This document shows positions 1-11,790 of a DNA stretch of 64,000 bases, piece after piece. Source of the stretch: Pseudotabrizicola sp051200875 (lineage in GTDB: Bacteria > Pseudomonadota > Alphaproteobacteria > Rhodobacterales > Rhodobacteraceae); the NCBI RefSeq assembly GCF_051200875.1, contig NZ_CP195191.1, forward strand, positions 1 to 64,000, read 5' to 3'. The notes below the pieces were generated by a model, which was not told where the DNA came from, did not search any database, and worked only from the letters and a program-made list of their open reading frames with translations. Positions within the stretch are counted from its first letter, which is position 1; each line of letters opens with the position of its first letter. A program made the translations under genes and the position numbers.

Positions 1-2
1 CT

Positions 3-30
3 TTGACATTGATGGAAATGAAGGGATATG
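3..30 (+). promoter_or_regulatory. Candidate rRNA operon promoter
   Basis: A perfect TTGACA -35 box lies at 3-8, followed after 16 bases by GATATG at 25-30 as a weak -10. It sits about 200 bases upstream of the 16S gene, the usual position for a ribosomal RNA promoter. The -10 is poor, and further promoters may lie upstream of the window. Confidence 0.4.
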
Positions 31-162
31 CGGGCGGTTTGGGCGCATCGGCGTCTAACACTCGTATATCGGCCTAGTAGGGGAAACCCGATGATCTAGG
101 TGTCAGCTTCACAGTTTGTGGGTCACGTTACTTTGGTAACTTGGCACATGAAGTGTAAGAGA

Positions 163-183
163 CTTGAACCGTGACGGTTCAAG
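163..183 (+). other. Leader hairpin upstream of 16S rRNA
   Basis: CTTGAACC (163-170) and GGTTCAAG (176-183) form a perfect 8-bp stem with a 5-base loop in the transcribed leader. It probably belongs to the precursor-rRNA folding or processing region. No run of T follows, so it is not a classical terminator. Confidence 0.4.
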
Positions 184-228
184 CAGATGTGCGAAGGTTC
201 GACGTCAAGGATAGTCCGCAAGGACTTT

Positions 229-1703
<1,475 letters not shown>

Positions 1704-1836
1704 GATCTCACCAGGCAATCTTCGGATCGCCTACAGAGATCACTTAGCAGAAGCTAGTCATAGCTTCACAAACGCGGCCAGGCCGTCCTCATATCCCTTC
1801 ACAGACAAGCCACGGAATGCGGACCGCATTCCTTGC

Positions 1837-1912
1837 GGGGCCTTAGCTCAGCTGGGAGAGCGCCTGATTTGCATTCAGGAGGTCATCGGTTCGATCCCGA
1901 TAGGCTCCACCA
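1837..1912 (+). tRNA. tRNA-Ala (TGC)
   Basis: A 76-nt cloverleaf. The acceptor stem GGGGCCT pairs with AGGCTCC, the D-loop is AGCTCAGCTGGGAGAGC, the anticodon loop TTTGCAT carries TGC, the T-loop is GGTTCGATCCC, and CCA is encoded. It is the first spacer tRNA after 16S; in most bacteria tRNA-Ile occupies this position. Confidence 0.97.
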
Positions 1913-1944
1913 GCCCGCCAGCCCTTGCTGGCAACAGCCAGATC

Positions 1945-2021
<77 letters not shown>

Positions 2022-2367
2022 TCTGGCCCTAATGTGGCTTGTGTGATGGATCACACCATCAAGGACATCCGAGGGATGTGTTTGATCGTCTGATCCTTCA
2101 GACCGCAGCGTAAGCTGCACTTTGATATCGTTTAGAGAGAGAAACATCAGTATCGTTTGGATATGCCGAGTATGGCATGTTCGGGTTAATGACCCAAAGA
2201 ACGATATTGTTCCAAGTCAAGTACACTAACCAAAAATGTATCATCGCACGAACCAGGCGATGATGCGGGTAAGTACACTTTTGATAGGTGCCCGACCAAG
2301 AGGGCACCAACCAGGAAGAGAAGCCCATCTCCAGCTTGTGGATGGGGGCCTTGCTCTTTCTGGATCA
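2022..2367 (+). other. Spacer between tRNA-Ile and 23S
   Basis: This 346-base transcribed spacer contains no gene I can support. Its last bases are part of the 23S processing stem: 2360-2375 is perfectly complementary over 16 bp to 5193-5208 at the 3' end of 23S, forming helix 1 plus the precursor extension that RNase III would cleave. Confidence 0.7.
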
Positions 2368-2508
2368 AATCAAGCGCGAAAAGGGCGTTTGGTGGATGCC
2401 TTGGCAGCAAGAGGCGATGAAGGACGTGATACCCTGCGTTAAGCCATGGGGAGCCGGGAATAGGCTTTGATCCATGGATCTCCGAATGGGGGAACCCACC
2501 TGACAGTT

Positions 2509-2538
2509 CGTTATTGTTACCTTCGGGTATCAATAATG
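2509..2538 (+). other. 23S helix 9 extended hairpin (IVS-like)
   Basis: A 13-bp stem (2509-2521 with 2526-2538, with one U-U mismatch and one G-U pair) is capped by a TTCG loop at the place of 23S helix 9. In many alphaproteobacteria this helix carries an intervening sequence that RNase III removes, leaving a 5.8S-like fragment. The version here is short. Cleavage is an inference. Confidence 0.55.
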
Positions 2539-3440
2539 GGCTGAGACAGGTATCTTAATCCTGAATACATAGGGGTTTTGAAGCGAACCCGGGGAACTGA
2601 AACATCTAAGTACCCGGAGGAAAGGAAATCAATAGAGACTCCGCTAGTAGTGGCGAGCGAACGCGGACCAGCCGAGCCTGGAAGAGTGACTAGAACTGTC
2701 TGGAAAGGCAGGCCATAGCGGGTGACAGCCCCGTATAGGAAGCTCCACGGGACATATTAAGTAGGGCGGGACACGTGAAATCCTGTCTGAAGATCGGGGG
2801 ACCACCCCCGAAGGCTAAGTACTCCTTGCTGACCGATAGCGAACCAGTACCGTGAGGGAAAGGTGAAAAGCACCCCGACGAGGGGAGTGAAACAGTACCT
2901 GAAACCGAACGCCTACAAGCAGTCGGAGGAGCCTTGAGCTCTGACGGCGTACCTTTTGTATAATGGGTCAACGACTTGGTCTAACGAGCGAGCTTAAGCC
3001 GATAGGTGTAGGCGCAGCGAAAGCGAGTCTTAAAAGGGCGCATGAGTTCGTTGGATCAGACCCGAAACCAGATGATCTAGCCATGTCCAGGATGAAGGTA
3101 AGGTAACACTTACTGGAGGTCCGAACCAACACCCGTTGAAAAGGGTCTGGATGAGGTGTGGCTAGGGGTGAAAGGCCAATCAAATCTGGAGATAGCTGGT
3201 TCTCCGCGAAAGCTATTTAGGTAGCGCCTCGGACGAATACCATCGGGGGTAGAGCACTACATGGGTGATGGGGTCCCACAGACTTACTGAGCCTAAGTAA
3301 ACTCCGAATACCGATGAGTACTATCCGGGAGACACACGGCGGGTGCTAACGTCCGTCGTGAAGAGGGAAACAACCCTGACCTGCAGCTAAGGCCCCTAAT
3401 TCGTAGTTAAGTGGGAAAGCATGTGGGACGGCCAAAACAA

Positions 3441-3471
<31 letters not shown>

Positions 3472-3596
3472 TAAAGATAGCGTAACAGCTCACTGGTCTA
3501 GATAAGCTGTCCTGCGGCGAAGATGTAACGGGGCTCAAACTACGAGCCGAAGCTCAGGATGCACAGCGATGTGCGTGGTAGCGGAGCGTTCTGTGA

Positions 3597-3649
3597 TATA
3601 GCTCACTGCCTCTTTCGATCCGCTTGCGGATCCTTGGAGGCAAGGAGCT
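3597..3649 (+). other. 23S helix 45 intervening sequence
   Basis: About 53 extra bases interrupt the region matching E. coli 23S position ~1170. The insert is bounded by a direct repeat TTCTGTGA (3589-3596 and 3650-3657). It folds into a long hairpin: the AGCTC...TGCCTC arm pairs with GAGGCA...GAGCT, and an inner GATCCGCTTGCGGATC stem-loop sits at the tip. Helix 45 is a known site of excised intervening sequences, and Rhodobacter 23S is known to be split into 14S and 16S pieces. Confidence 0.65.
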
Positions 3650-4211
3650 TTCTGTGAAGCCGGGCTGTAAGGCATCCGGTGGAGAGATCAGAAGCGAGAA
3701 TGTTGACATGAGTAGCGACAAAGAGGGTGAGAGACCCTCTCGCCGAAAGTCCAAGGGTTCCTGCTTAAAGCTAATCTGAGCAGGGTAAGCCGGCCCCTAA
3801 GGCGAGGCCGAAAGGCGTAGTCGATGGGAACCAGGTTAATATTCCTGGGCCAGGAGGATGTGACGGATGTTTACTGTAGTTCGGTCTTATCGGATTGACC
3901 GGGCTGCTGCGATGTCCCTGGAAATAGCCCTCCATCAGACCGTACCCTAAACCGACACAGGTGGACTGGTAGAGTATACCAAGGCGCTTGAGAGAACCAC
4001 GTTAAAGGAACTCGGCAAAATGCTCCCGTAAGTTCGCGAGAAGGGAGCCCCATATGCAGGCAACTGTGTGTGGGGGGCACAAACTAGGGGGTGGCGACTG
4101 TTTACTTAAAACACAGGGCTGTGCGAAGCCGTAAGGCGACGTATACAGTCTGACGCCTGCCCGGTGCTGGAAGGTTAAAAGGAGGGGTGCAAGCTCTGAA
4201 TTGAAGCCCCA

Positions 4212-4293
<82 letters not shown>

Positions 4294-4726
4294 CGATCTC
4301 CCCGCTGTCTCTAACGTGGACTCAGCGAAATTGAACTGTGTGTCAAGATGCACACTACCCGCGGTTAGACGGAAAGACCCCATGAACCTTTACTCTAGCT
4401 TTGCACTGGCAACAGGAATGTGATGCGCAGGATAGGTGGTAGGCTTTGAAGCCGCGACTCCGGTCGTGGTGGAGCCTCCCTTGAGATACCACCCTTCGCC
4501 TTCTTGTTGTCTAACCGCGGCCCGTTATCCGGGTCCGGGACCCTGCATGGTGGGGAGTTTGACTGGGGCGGTCGCCTCCCAAATCGTAACGGAGGCGCGC
4601 GAAGGTTGGCTCAGAGCGGTCGGAAATCGCTCGTTGAGTGCAATGGCAGAAGCCAGCCTGACTGCAAGTCTGACAAGACGAGCAGAGACGAAAGTCGGCC
4701 ATAGTGATCCGGTGGTCCCAAGTGGG

Positions 4727-4775
<49 letters not shown>

Positions 4776-4845
4776 GATGCCCAAGAGTCCATATCGACGG
4801 CATCGTTTGGCACCTCGATGTCGGCTCATCTCATCCTGGGGCTGG

Positions 4846-4882
<37 letters not shown>

Positions 4883-5292
4883 AGGTACGTGAGCTGGGTT
4901 TAGAACGTCGTGAGACAGTTCGGTCCCTATCTGCCGTGGGTGTAGGAGACTTGAGAAGAGTTGCCCCTAGTACGAGAGGACCGGGGTGAACGAACCACTG
5001 GTGGACCAGTTATCGTGCCAACGGTAGTGCTGGGTAGCTATGTTCGGACAGGATAAACGCTGAAGGCATCTAAGCGTGAAGCCCCCTTCAAAACAAGGTC
5101 TCCCTTGAGAGCCGTGGAAGACCACCACGTCGATAGGCCAGAGGTGTAAGTGCAGCAATGCATTCAGCTGACTGGTACTAATTGCTCGATTGGCTTGATT
5201 TGATCCAGTAAAAGCATGGCAACATGTCTGGAATATCAAAAGATCATGGAACAACACTGATGTTCGGCCCAAACGGGCCATGTCTCTGCTTC

Positions 5293-5410
5293 GGTTTGGT
5301 GGTCATAGCGCTGGCTAAACACCCGATCCCATCCCGAACTCGGCCGTTAAGGGCCAACACGCCAATGGTACTGCGTCTTAAGACGTGGGAGAGTAGGTCA
5401 CCGCCAAACC
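5293..5410 (+). rRNA. rrf: 5S ribosomal RNA
   Basis: About 118 nt. The terminal stem GGTTTGGTGG (5293-5302) pairs with CCGCCAAACC (5401-5410), and the interior contains the conserved ACCCGATCCCATCCCGAACTC block. It follows 23S by about 90 bases in the same transcript. Confidence 0.95.
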
Positions 5411-5479
5411 TAATCAGAGACAGCTCTCTCAAAACGATACAAATACAACCCTTCCATATCTAGCCCGGAAGGGAATTGG

Positions 5480-5559
<80 letters not shown>

Positions 5560-5584
5560 TCTTATAACAACATCAACGACATGC

Positions 5585-5609
5585 GCCCCGCCAACCAGCG
5601 GGGCTTTTT
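5585..5609 (+). terminator. Terminator of rRNA operon / tRNA-fMet
   Basis: GCCCCGC (5585-5591) and GCGGGGC (5598-5604) form a 7-bp GC stem followed by TTTTT. A near-identical copy follows the right-hand tRNA fragment at 46480-46504, so tRNA termination would be preserved after excision or integration. Confidence 0.85.
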
Positions 5610-5622
5610 GCGTTCTGCCGCG

Positions 5623-5642
5623 CGGGTCAACAATAGGTCAAC
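5623..5642 (+). repeat. 20-bp end repeat, left copy (possible integrase arm site)
   Basis: CGGGTCAACAATAGGTCAAC is identical to 46244-46263. It contains GGTCAAC twice, four bases apart. The two copies lie inside the island, about 64 bases inside the left att repeat and about 144 bases inside the right one, in the same orientation. Short repeated heptamers next to att cores fit integrase or excisionase arm-type binding sites; this is inferred. Confidence 0.5.
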
Positions 5643-5725
5643 AAACGGACGGATTCCACGTGCAAGATCAGTGGGATAGTAGCCACGCAGGATCAGAAAC
5701 GCGCGAAAACCGCAGCAGAACGCGT

Positions 5726-8700
5726 TCACTCGGGACGAAGGTTGATCTGCAGTTGAGCGAGCGCCTCCGGTGCAATCTCGTCCCGCACCTGATCCAGCAA
5801 GGCAAGTAGATCGTCCTGCCGCGGTTGACCGAATGCCAGCCGATACAGCGCCACGGATCGGTTCAGCCAGGAAAGCCGCGTCTCTTCACGGCTGAAGGGG
5901 AGCGACAGGATATGGCGTTCGACCTTGGTAGGGCCGTCGAGCACCCAGAAAGGCTCAAGATCGCCAGTGCGCCCAGCGTTTCCATGCGCAGCGCTGAACA
6001 TATCGGCCCAAGGATCAGTGTTCTGCCCGCCCAGCACCGCCACGGAATGTCCTGCTACCAGATTAAGTCGGACAGCGTGGTTCTTGTAGCGATGGACCCG
6101 GCCTTCGCGTTGCTCCATGTCGACCGGGTTGCCGGGGAGGTTCCAGTGGACGATCCGGTGGCAGTAGTGATGAAAATCCAGTCCTTCCTGCCCGACCGAT
6201 GTCGAAGCCAACACGAAGGGCTTGAAGGGAGAGTTGAAAGCCGTTCGGACGAGACCGGTCCGGTTCACGCCGGTCTCGTCTTCACCCTTCTGGGCCAAGC
6301 GCATGGCGAAGCGACCGCGCAGGGTGATCGGGTGGGTCTGGACGATACGGCCACGCTGGAGCGCGTAGTGGTTCAGTTCGATCTGGGCCGGTCGCAAGGA
6401 CAGAGCCTCGGCCATCCGTTCGGCGATGACCCCTATGGCTTTGACCGGCGGATGACCGACTTGGCCCTCGGCTTCCAATAAGACATGGGCATATTCGTCG
6501 AGAACCGATTGCAGGTCGTGTTCGGCCGCATGACGCAGGACTGCCCGCCAGTAGACATCCCCTTCGGCGCGCAGCAGAGCCTGGGTTTCGGGCTGGTTGA
6601 ACAGGGTCCGGAAGGCCATGCCAACCTTGGTTGCCGCCGTCAGCAGCGCGGGATCGTTCAGGGGCAGCGTGGGTGCGATACGGGACAGGGCGCGCAAGGC
6701 GCAGGTGGCCGGGCTGCCCAGCGCGACATCCACCAGATGGTTGAGGATCTGGTCGACGTCTTTCTGCCCGATCGGCTGCCGTGCGACTTGCAGCAGTTCG
6801 GCCAGATGATCGGGCCAGGCTTCCTCGTCCCCCTCTCCGCGCGGGCCAGAGCCTGCAAGCCATGCGGCAAAGTCAGGGTTCACGACATCAAGGGCGGTGG
6901 GGCTGCTCCAATCCCAGCCGCCATCCCCTGCTTCGGCGCTCTGTTCCGCCAGGTCTTGCGCCAAAGGCTGCAAGCGCGCGCGAACCGCTTGACGCAGCGC
7001 GTCGAGATCGGAAAAGGGCCCCTCCACTCGCATCAGGGCCAGCGGATCGGCCAGGGCCGCAAGACGGGGTGAGGGGATGACGAGCTGCAGCGCGCGCAGG
7101 CCTGCGAGACGGCCTTGGGCGCGGCGGAACTGCAGGGGGCGGGTGGTTGGCGGGTCGGTGTAGGTGTGACCCTTGCCCATGCCCATCTGCCGCTCTGCCT
7201 CATAGGACAGGAACCCGGCAATCGCGTCGGGAACCATCGTCCATTCCGAGAAGATCAGCATCTTGCTGACAGGTTGGCTGGTGCCGAAGTAGGGCAAGGA
7301 AGGCGCGATCCACAGGCGGCGCGCCATGTCATTCGCGAAGGCGAGATCGGCCAGTTTGCGCATTCGGCCATTGGCGGGGGCAAGGGGCGCATAGCTTTCG
7401 ACCGCTTGCGGATCGATCTGCAAAAGGATCGCTGCTTTCATGGCGGCGCGAAGGGCGGGCGAGGGAGACTTCGCTTGCTCTTTCAGTAGGTCGGCCAGTT
7501 TGTAGCCGCGCATCAGGTTCAGAAGCCAGGGCGAGGATTTCCAGTAGTCCACGGTTCCCGGTGCCCCGGCGGCGGCCGCCACGGCCGCTATGGCGCGCGC
7601 CTCGATCAGGTCGGCCGGGGTCACGACAAGTTCATGGCGGAGTTCGCGGATCATGGCGTCGCGACCCGCAGTCTCGGCCACGCGTTCGGTGCGGGCGATG
7701 ACACGGCGCAACTGGCCTTCGATCCCCTCGCGCAGCGTTCGGGCGTTCTCGAACCCTGCGGGCAGGGCCTGCATCGCCTGACGAAAACGGCGCATCTCCA
7801 GCGCGATCTCGTCGCGGCGGCGTTTGCCATCCTCGGCTCCGAACAGGAATTCCAGCACGTCGAGGAAATCGCGGTGATGATCGCCCTCCTCGGGCGCATC
7901 GCCTGCCAGTGTCAGCATCCGGTAAGGCGTGGCGGACAGGAGCAACGTCTTGGCCGAATTGCCTGCGCTGTCGACATGGTTGAACAGCTGCCGTGCCAGA
8001 TCGGCAGCCTCATCGTCGCCATGCAGGAGGTCGTGAAAGCGCTGGAATTCATCAAGGATGATCAGGTCAGGTTCCAGTGACTGGACTGAGGCTTGGGCCA
8101 GCATCCCACGCAGTTCGCCGATCAGGGCGGTGCAGGCCTGGCGCAGGTCGCCCTCTACGTTGCGATGCTGGGCGACCTCGGCGCACAGGTCGTCGATCCG
8201 CGCGGTCAGACCGGCGCTGTTGGCCACGGCCATCTGGAACCGGGCTGCGATTTCTGGATCAACGGTTTCGGTCGCAACCCGCGCGCGCTCTCGCTCCCAG
8301 CCCGGCTCGCCCGACCAACCCTGAAACAGTCGGATCGCGCCCTTTGGGTGGGCGAGTTGCCCTTCCAGAAGCCTCAGGATCAAGGCACGCTCCCGCGCCC
8401 AGCCGCCCGAGGATTTCAGGTCAAAGGTCGTGCCGGGTGTCAGGCTGATGAAGTTCACCCGGTTGTGGCGCAGACTGTTTTCTCCGCCCAGCACCAAAGG
8501 CAGGAGGGTCAGCCGTGTCGGCAGCACCTGCGCCTCGCGCTCCATCACGTTCAGCCGGGCGAGGTTCTGTGCGGCGATGGCGCCGTTCGAGCAGACATAG
8601 ATGATGTCGATGCGCGGGACCTTGTCCCAAAGCGCCTCAATCGTGCGGGCGATCACGCCGCGCGCGACCATCGTCTTGCCCAGCCCCACCTCGTCCGCCA

Positions 8701-8824
8701 CCAGGAACTGGCGTGTAGCGTCGGGATCGGTCAGCAGGCGGCGGCAGACGTGATCCACCGTGGCCCTTTGGAAGGCTTTCAGCGGTGCCAGGGCGGCGCC
8801 GGGGTCAAAGCGGTTTTCAGCCAC
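5726..8824 (-). CDS. SNF2/DEAD-like helicase, last gene of five-gene operon
   Basis: A 1032-aa superfamily 2 helicase-type ATPase. Visible motifs are Walker A VGLGKT (residues ~46-51, in the context FLVADEVGLGKT typical of SNF2 proteins), motif II DEFQ (~258), SATPYR a little further on, and motif VI QREGRVHRY (~905-913). A long unassigned region separates the two helicase lobes. I chose the GTG start at 8824 because AAAGGAGG precedes it by about 7 bases; reading further upstream gives basic, Arg-rich sequence that is a shadow of the previous gene. It overlaps the stop of the PLD-like gene by 8 bases, implying translational coupling. The 3' end lies about 170 bases from the left att repeat. 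Its likely role is ATP-driven remodelling or translocation on DNA with the PLD partner; the substrate is unknown. Confidence 0.85.
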   Translation of the reverse strand: MAENRFDPGAALAPLKAFQRATVDHVCRRLLTDPDATRQFLVADEVGLGKTMVARGVIARTIEALWDKVPRIDIIYVCSNGAIAAQNLARLNVMEREAQVLPTRLTLLPLVLGGENSLRHNRVNFISLTPGTTFDLKSSGGWARERALILRLLEGQLAHPKGAIRLFQGWSGEPGWERERARVATETVDPEIAARFQMAVANSAGLTARIDDLCAEVAQHRNVEGDLRQACTALIGELRGMLAQASVQSLEPDLIILDEFQRFHDLLHGDDEAADLARQLFNHVDSAGNSAKTLLLSATPYRMLTLAGDAPEEGDHHRDFLDVLEFLFGAEDGKRRRDEIALEMRRFRQAMQALPAGFENARTLREGIEGQLRRVIARTERVAETAGRDAMIRELRHELVVTPADLIEARAIAAVAAAAGAPGTVDYWKSSPWLLNLMRGYKLADLLKEQAKSPSPALRAAMKAAILLQIDPQAVESYAPLAPANGRMRKLADLAFANDMARRLWIAPSLPYFGTSQPVSKMLIFSEWTMVPDAIAGFLSYEAERQMGMGKGHTYTDPPTTRPLQFRRAQGRLAGLRALQLVIPSPRLAALADPLALMRVEGPFSDLDALRQAVRARLQPLAQDLAEQSAEAGDGGWDWSSPTALDVVNPDFAAWLAGSGPRGEGDEEAWPDHLAELLQVARQPIGQKDVDQILNHLVDVALGSPATCALRALSRIAPTLPLNDPALLTAATKVGMAFRTLFNQPETQALLRAEGDVYWRAVLRHAAEHDLQSVLDEYAHVLLEAEGQVGHPPVKAIGVIAERMAEALSLRPAQIELNHYALQRGRIVQTHPITLRGRFAMRLAQKGEDETGVNRTGLVRTAFNSPFKPFVLASTSVGQEGLDFHHYCHRIVHWNLPGNPVDMEQREGRVHRYKNHAVRLNLVAGHSVAVLGGQNTDPWADMFSAAHGNAGRTGDLEPFWVLDGPTKVERHILSLPFSREETRLSWLNRSVALYRLAFGQPRQDDLLALLDQVRDEIAPEALAQLQINLRPE

Positions 8825-10667
8825 GGCGCGCCTCCTTTGGCAAGACGTTGCGGAACACCTCCCAAAGGGCGGCGAAGCGCGGCGGGATGACCGGTTGCCC
8901 ATCCGCGCCCTTGGCATCGCCCAGCCGCGACATCAGCCGTTCGATATCGCGCAGGCGGCGGCCGTCGCCTGAGAGCGAACGCACCATGTCCTCAAGGATC
9001 GGGGCATCGTCGGCAAAGCCAGCAAAGCCCAGGAAACCGCCCTTGCCGCCTTGCAGGATGATCTGGCCCGCCGTCTGCGGATCGCCCAGAAGCAGGCGGA
9101 TATAGCGCAGGAAGGCCTCGCGGTTCTCGATGATGCTGCGCAGGATTTCGGCGGTGCGCGCCTCGGGCAGGTCCTTGAGCGTGGTGCCCAGGGTGAAGAC
9201 CAGCTCGGCCCCGGTTTCCAGATCGGTGAGGCGAAGCCCCAGCCAGCGCGTCACATCGGCCAGGGCGAACTCGCCGAGATGCAGGCCAGTGCGGCCGAGC
9301 GCCGCTGTCAGCGTCAGGGCGTGGTTCGGGCCAAGGGTCAGTGGCCAAAGCTCTGCCCGCAGAGTGTCGGGGAGGGCTAGGCTGCCGCGCGCGGTCAGGG
9401 TCAGGCCGATCCGCCCGTCTTCGGCCAGAGTACAGCGCAAGGTCAGGTCAGCCGCCGCCAGTGCCTTGCGCAACGCATCAAGGCGCGCTTCGGCCGCTAG
9501 GGCGGGATCAGGGGCGGGGGCCGTTGTTGGGGCCTGCCAGGGCCGCAGAAACCGGCCCAGCCGTTCTTTTGCGATGTGATCGGCAACCCAGCCCATCCGG
9601 CGCGAGGGACCGGACAGGGTGGCAAAGACCTCGACGTTGCTGCCGTTCAGCAGCGCCGCTGCTGTAGCGTTGCCCGATCCGACGGTCAGATCCGTGGTCG
9701 ATTCAGGCCTTGGGTAACGTTCGGTCACAAAGACCTTGGCATGAAGGCCCAGGGCCGCGGACGCCGCCTCGGCCTCCTCGCCATCTTCGGTTTCGGCCAG
9801 GTCGTCCAGAACCATCACCTGCCCGAAGCGGGCCAGCACGTCATGCGGCATCTGCGCCAGTTCCTCGGCCCGGCTCAGGAGCCAGCATTCGGCGGGGTCA
9901 AGGTCCTTGGTCAACTGGACCAATGCTTCGGGCGACAAGAAGGGCGAGATGATACCCATGGCTCTGCCGACCTTGGGCCGGAAAGTGGGCTGCCCTAACC
10001 CATTGACCGCAAAGCGCAAGCGTCGAGCGCCTTCGGGCAGGGTCCAGACCGTGCGATCAACGTCTCGGGCCAGCGCCTCGGCGATCTTGCGGTTGCGGGC
10101 TGGTGTCGGGCGTCCCCGCGCAAGGCCGGGCAGGGCGCGGAGGAGAGCGGAAATCGGGGCATTGTCGGGTTGCACGCTGTCGGTCACTTCGCCGTCAAGC
10201 GACAGCGACAGGTCCCAGCTGCGATCGGTCGTCAGGTTGCGCGACAGGATGGCAAGGCGGAGCCGGACCGGCCCCGTGCCAGTCAGGGGCACAAAACGCA
10301 GCACCCAGATCTTGGGGTGAAACGCGCCTCCTTGTGGGGCGAGGACCTCGGTCACCGTGTCTTCCAGAAGTGCGGTCAGGCGGTTGGCGGCGCGGGGCTC
10401 CGCCGCGATGCGCCCGGCCTCGCAGAAGATCGCCACGCGCTCGGCCAGCCGCTCCAGCCCGTCCAGAAGCGCCAGTGGCGTGTCCAGCACCTGCGCCCGG
10501 CTTTCGGCGGCCTGAAAGGCCATCGTCGCGGGGATCACCAGCGCCGTTTCGAAATCCAGCGAATAGGTCGTGGCCAGCGCCATATCGACCTCGTATCCCG
10601 GCGGAGCGCGCAGGATTTCGCCGTAAAGCGCACGGTTTTCGGGGTCGAACGGGCTGTCAGACGGCAT
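8817..10667 (-). CDS. Phospholipase D (HKD)-fold protein, probable nuclease
   Basis: A 616-aa protein with two half-motifs of the PLD superfamily. The first is HPK at ~117-119, followed by an S-x-N (~142-144) in place of the classical GSxN. The second, around residues 330-370, is LHAKVFV followed by GSGNAT. In bacterial defence and restriction proteins this fold usually cuts DNA. The aspartates of the canonical HKD are not obvious, so activity is uncertain. The ATG at 10667 overlaps the stop of the DUF6361 gene by 11 bases, and its own stop overlaps the helicase start. PLD-plus-SNF2-helicase pairs are known in DISARM-type systems (DrmC/DrmD), but the other DISARM genes (DUF1998, methylase) are absent here. 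Confidence 0.75.
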   Translation of the reverse strand: MPSDSPFDPENRALYGEILRAPPGYEVDMALATTYSLDFETALVIPATMAFQAAESRAQVLDTPLALLDGLERLAERVAIFCEAGRIAAEPRAANRLTALLEDTVTEVLAPQGGAFHPKIWVLRFVPLTGTGPVRLRLAILSRNLTTDRSWDLSLSLDGEVTDSVQPDNAPISALLRALPGLARGRPTPARNRKIAEALARDVDRTVWTLPEGARRLRFAVNGLGQPTFRPKVGRAMGIISPFLSPEALVQLTKDLDPAECWLLSRAEELAQMPHDVLARFGQVMVLDDLAETEDGEEAEAASAALGLHAKVFVTERYPRPESTTDLTVGSGNATAAALLNGSNVEVFATLSGPSRRMGWVADHIAKERLGRFLRPWQAPTTAPAPDPALAAEARLDALRKALAAADLTLRCTLAEDGRIGLTLTARGSLALPDTLRAELWPLTLGPNHALTLTAALGRTGLHLGEFALADVTRWLGLRLTDLETGAELVFTLGTTLKDLPEARTAEILRSIIENREAFLRYIRLLLGDPQTAGQIILQGGKGGFLGFAGFADDAPILEDMVRSLSGDGRRLRDIERLMSRLGDAKGADGQPVIPPRFAALWEVFRNVLPKEARRG

Positions 10668-11790
10668 CGGCAAGGTCCCGCAGATGGCGCTGCACCACCG
10701 GCCAGCGATAGGCCAGCACCGCCGCGCCCGAGGCACCGCCCCAACGCGCCAATGCTGCGTCATTGGTCAGCCGCGCCTTGGGCCCCTTCAGCCGGGTTTC
10801 CCGCCGCAGGATCAGGGCGCGGGCGGCTGCGTCATCGGCCAGAGGCTGGCCGCGCTGAACCAGGGCCGACCAGTCGGTCACGAAGGCCATGGTCTGGGGG
10901 GCCACCCTGTGAATGGTCTGCGAGGTCAGCGACCAGAGCCCCGCAAGGCTCCAGCCCGTGGCAAGGCTGGCGGGGGCCTCGGCCTGCCAAGTGCCCAGGC
11001 GCGCGCGGTACTCGGCGGCGAGATCGTGCCAGCGGCCTGTCTCGGCCCCCTGCATGGCAGCGGCCCGTTCGGCCAGCATCAGGTTGTAAAGCAATGCCGC
11101 CCCGTTCATCACTCGGGCAAAGCGTTCGGCCTGATCGACGATGGCGATGTTGCGCGCGCTCCAAGTGGCGCGCATCGGGTGCAGCCAGATCGCCCCCGAC
11201 CCCGCCCGGTCACCCGCCTGCGCCAGTTCGTTGAACAGGCTGTCGCGGGCGGAAACGGCAAGACGGTCGCGCAGGAAGCTGCCTTCCTCGGCTGTCAGGC
11301 GGAAGGTTGCCTTGTCCAGCAGGTCATCCGGCGCAACGGGCAGCCCGGGGGACCAGAGGCCAGGGGCGTCGCCCGCGGCCAGCATCTCGGCCCGGCTGCC
11401 GGGATGGGTGCGGATGCCCAGCGCCAGAAGACCGGCCCAGTAGACATCGCTTGGCAGCCGCTTCAGGCTGTCGCGCGCCTCGCTGCCGATGACGTTCTCG
11501 GTCTCGCCGCCACGCAAGAGGGCCGTGATAAGTTGGAGTTCCAGTTGCCGCGCCTGATCCGCCCGCCCGCCAGACCGGGCGGCCATCCGGTAAAGCCAGG
11601 GCACGAAGACCATGTAGCGCAGCCGCGTCTGGATCGTGCTGGTGCCCGGGAACATCAAGTCCGACAGGGCATCGCGGATCGAGCCGAGGCCCAGTTCATC
11701 GCGGGAGTCCTCAACCCCGAACAGGTCCATGATCCGGCGCGCGCGGTCGCGGTCGGTCTGGTCGAAGTCAATCCAGGCCAGGGCGGACAT
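10657..11790 (-). CDS. DUF6361 family protein
   Basis: A 377-aa protein. The N-terminus (WIDFDQTDRDRARRIMDLF, then DELGLGSIRD, FPGTSTIQTRLRY and FVPWLY) matches what I recall of the DUF6361 family; function is unknown. No catalytic motif is recognisable and there is no signal peptide or membrane segment. Its start codon overlaps the stop of the UvrD-like gene (ATG at 11790-11788), and its stop overlaps the PLD gene, so it sits centrally in a strictly coupled operon. The position between a helicase-nuclease pair and a PLD/helicase pair suggests it is an adaptor or sensor of one complex; this is inference. Confidence 0.75.
   Translation of the reverse strand: MSALAWIDFDQTDRDRARRIMDLFGVEDSRDELGLGSIRDALSDLMFPGTSTIQTRLRYMVFVPWLYRMAARSGGRADQARQLELQLITALLRGGETENVIGSEARDSLKRLPSDVYWAGLLALGIRTHPGSRAEMLAAGDAPGLWSPGLPVAPDDLLDKATFRLTAEEGSFLRDRLAVSARDSLFNELAQAGDRAGSGAIWLHPMRATWSARNIAIVDQAERFARVMNGAALLYNLMLAERAAAMQGAETGRWHDLAAEYRARLGTWQAEAPASLATGWSLAGLWSLTSQTIHRVAPQTMAFVTDWSALVQRGQPLADDAAARALILRRETRLKGPKARLTNDAALARWGGASGAAVLAYRWPVVQRHLRDLADAV

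Noticed and set aside
8093..8890. Long open frame on + strand inside the SNF2-like helicase gene
   Set aside because: High-GC shadow frame: Arg/Gly/Pro-rich, no motif, no ribosome-binding site. The same applies to 10170-11234, 12222-13340 and 13830-15008.
5726..10667. DISARM system
   Set aside because: PLD and SNF2-like genes are present, but no DUF1998 protein (DrmB), no DrmA-type helicase and no methylase are in the operon.
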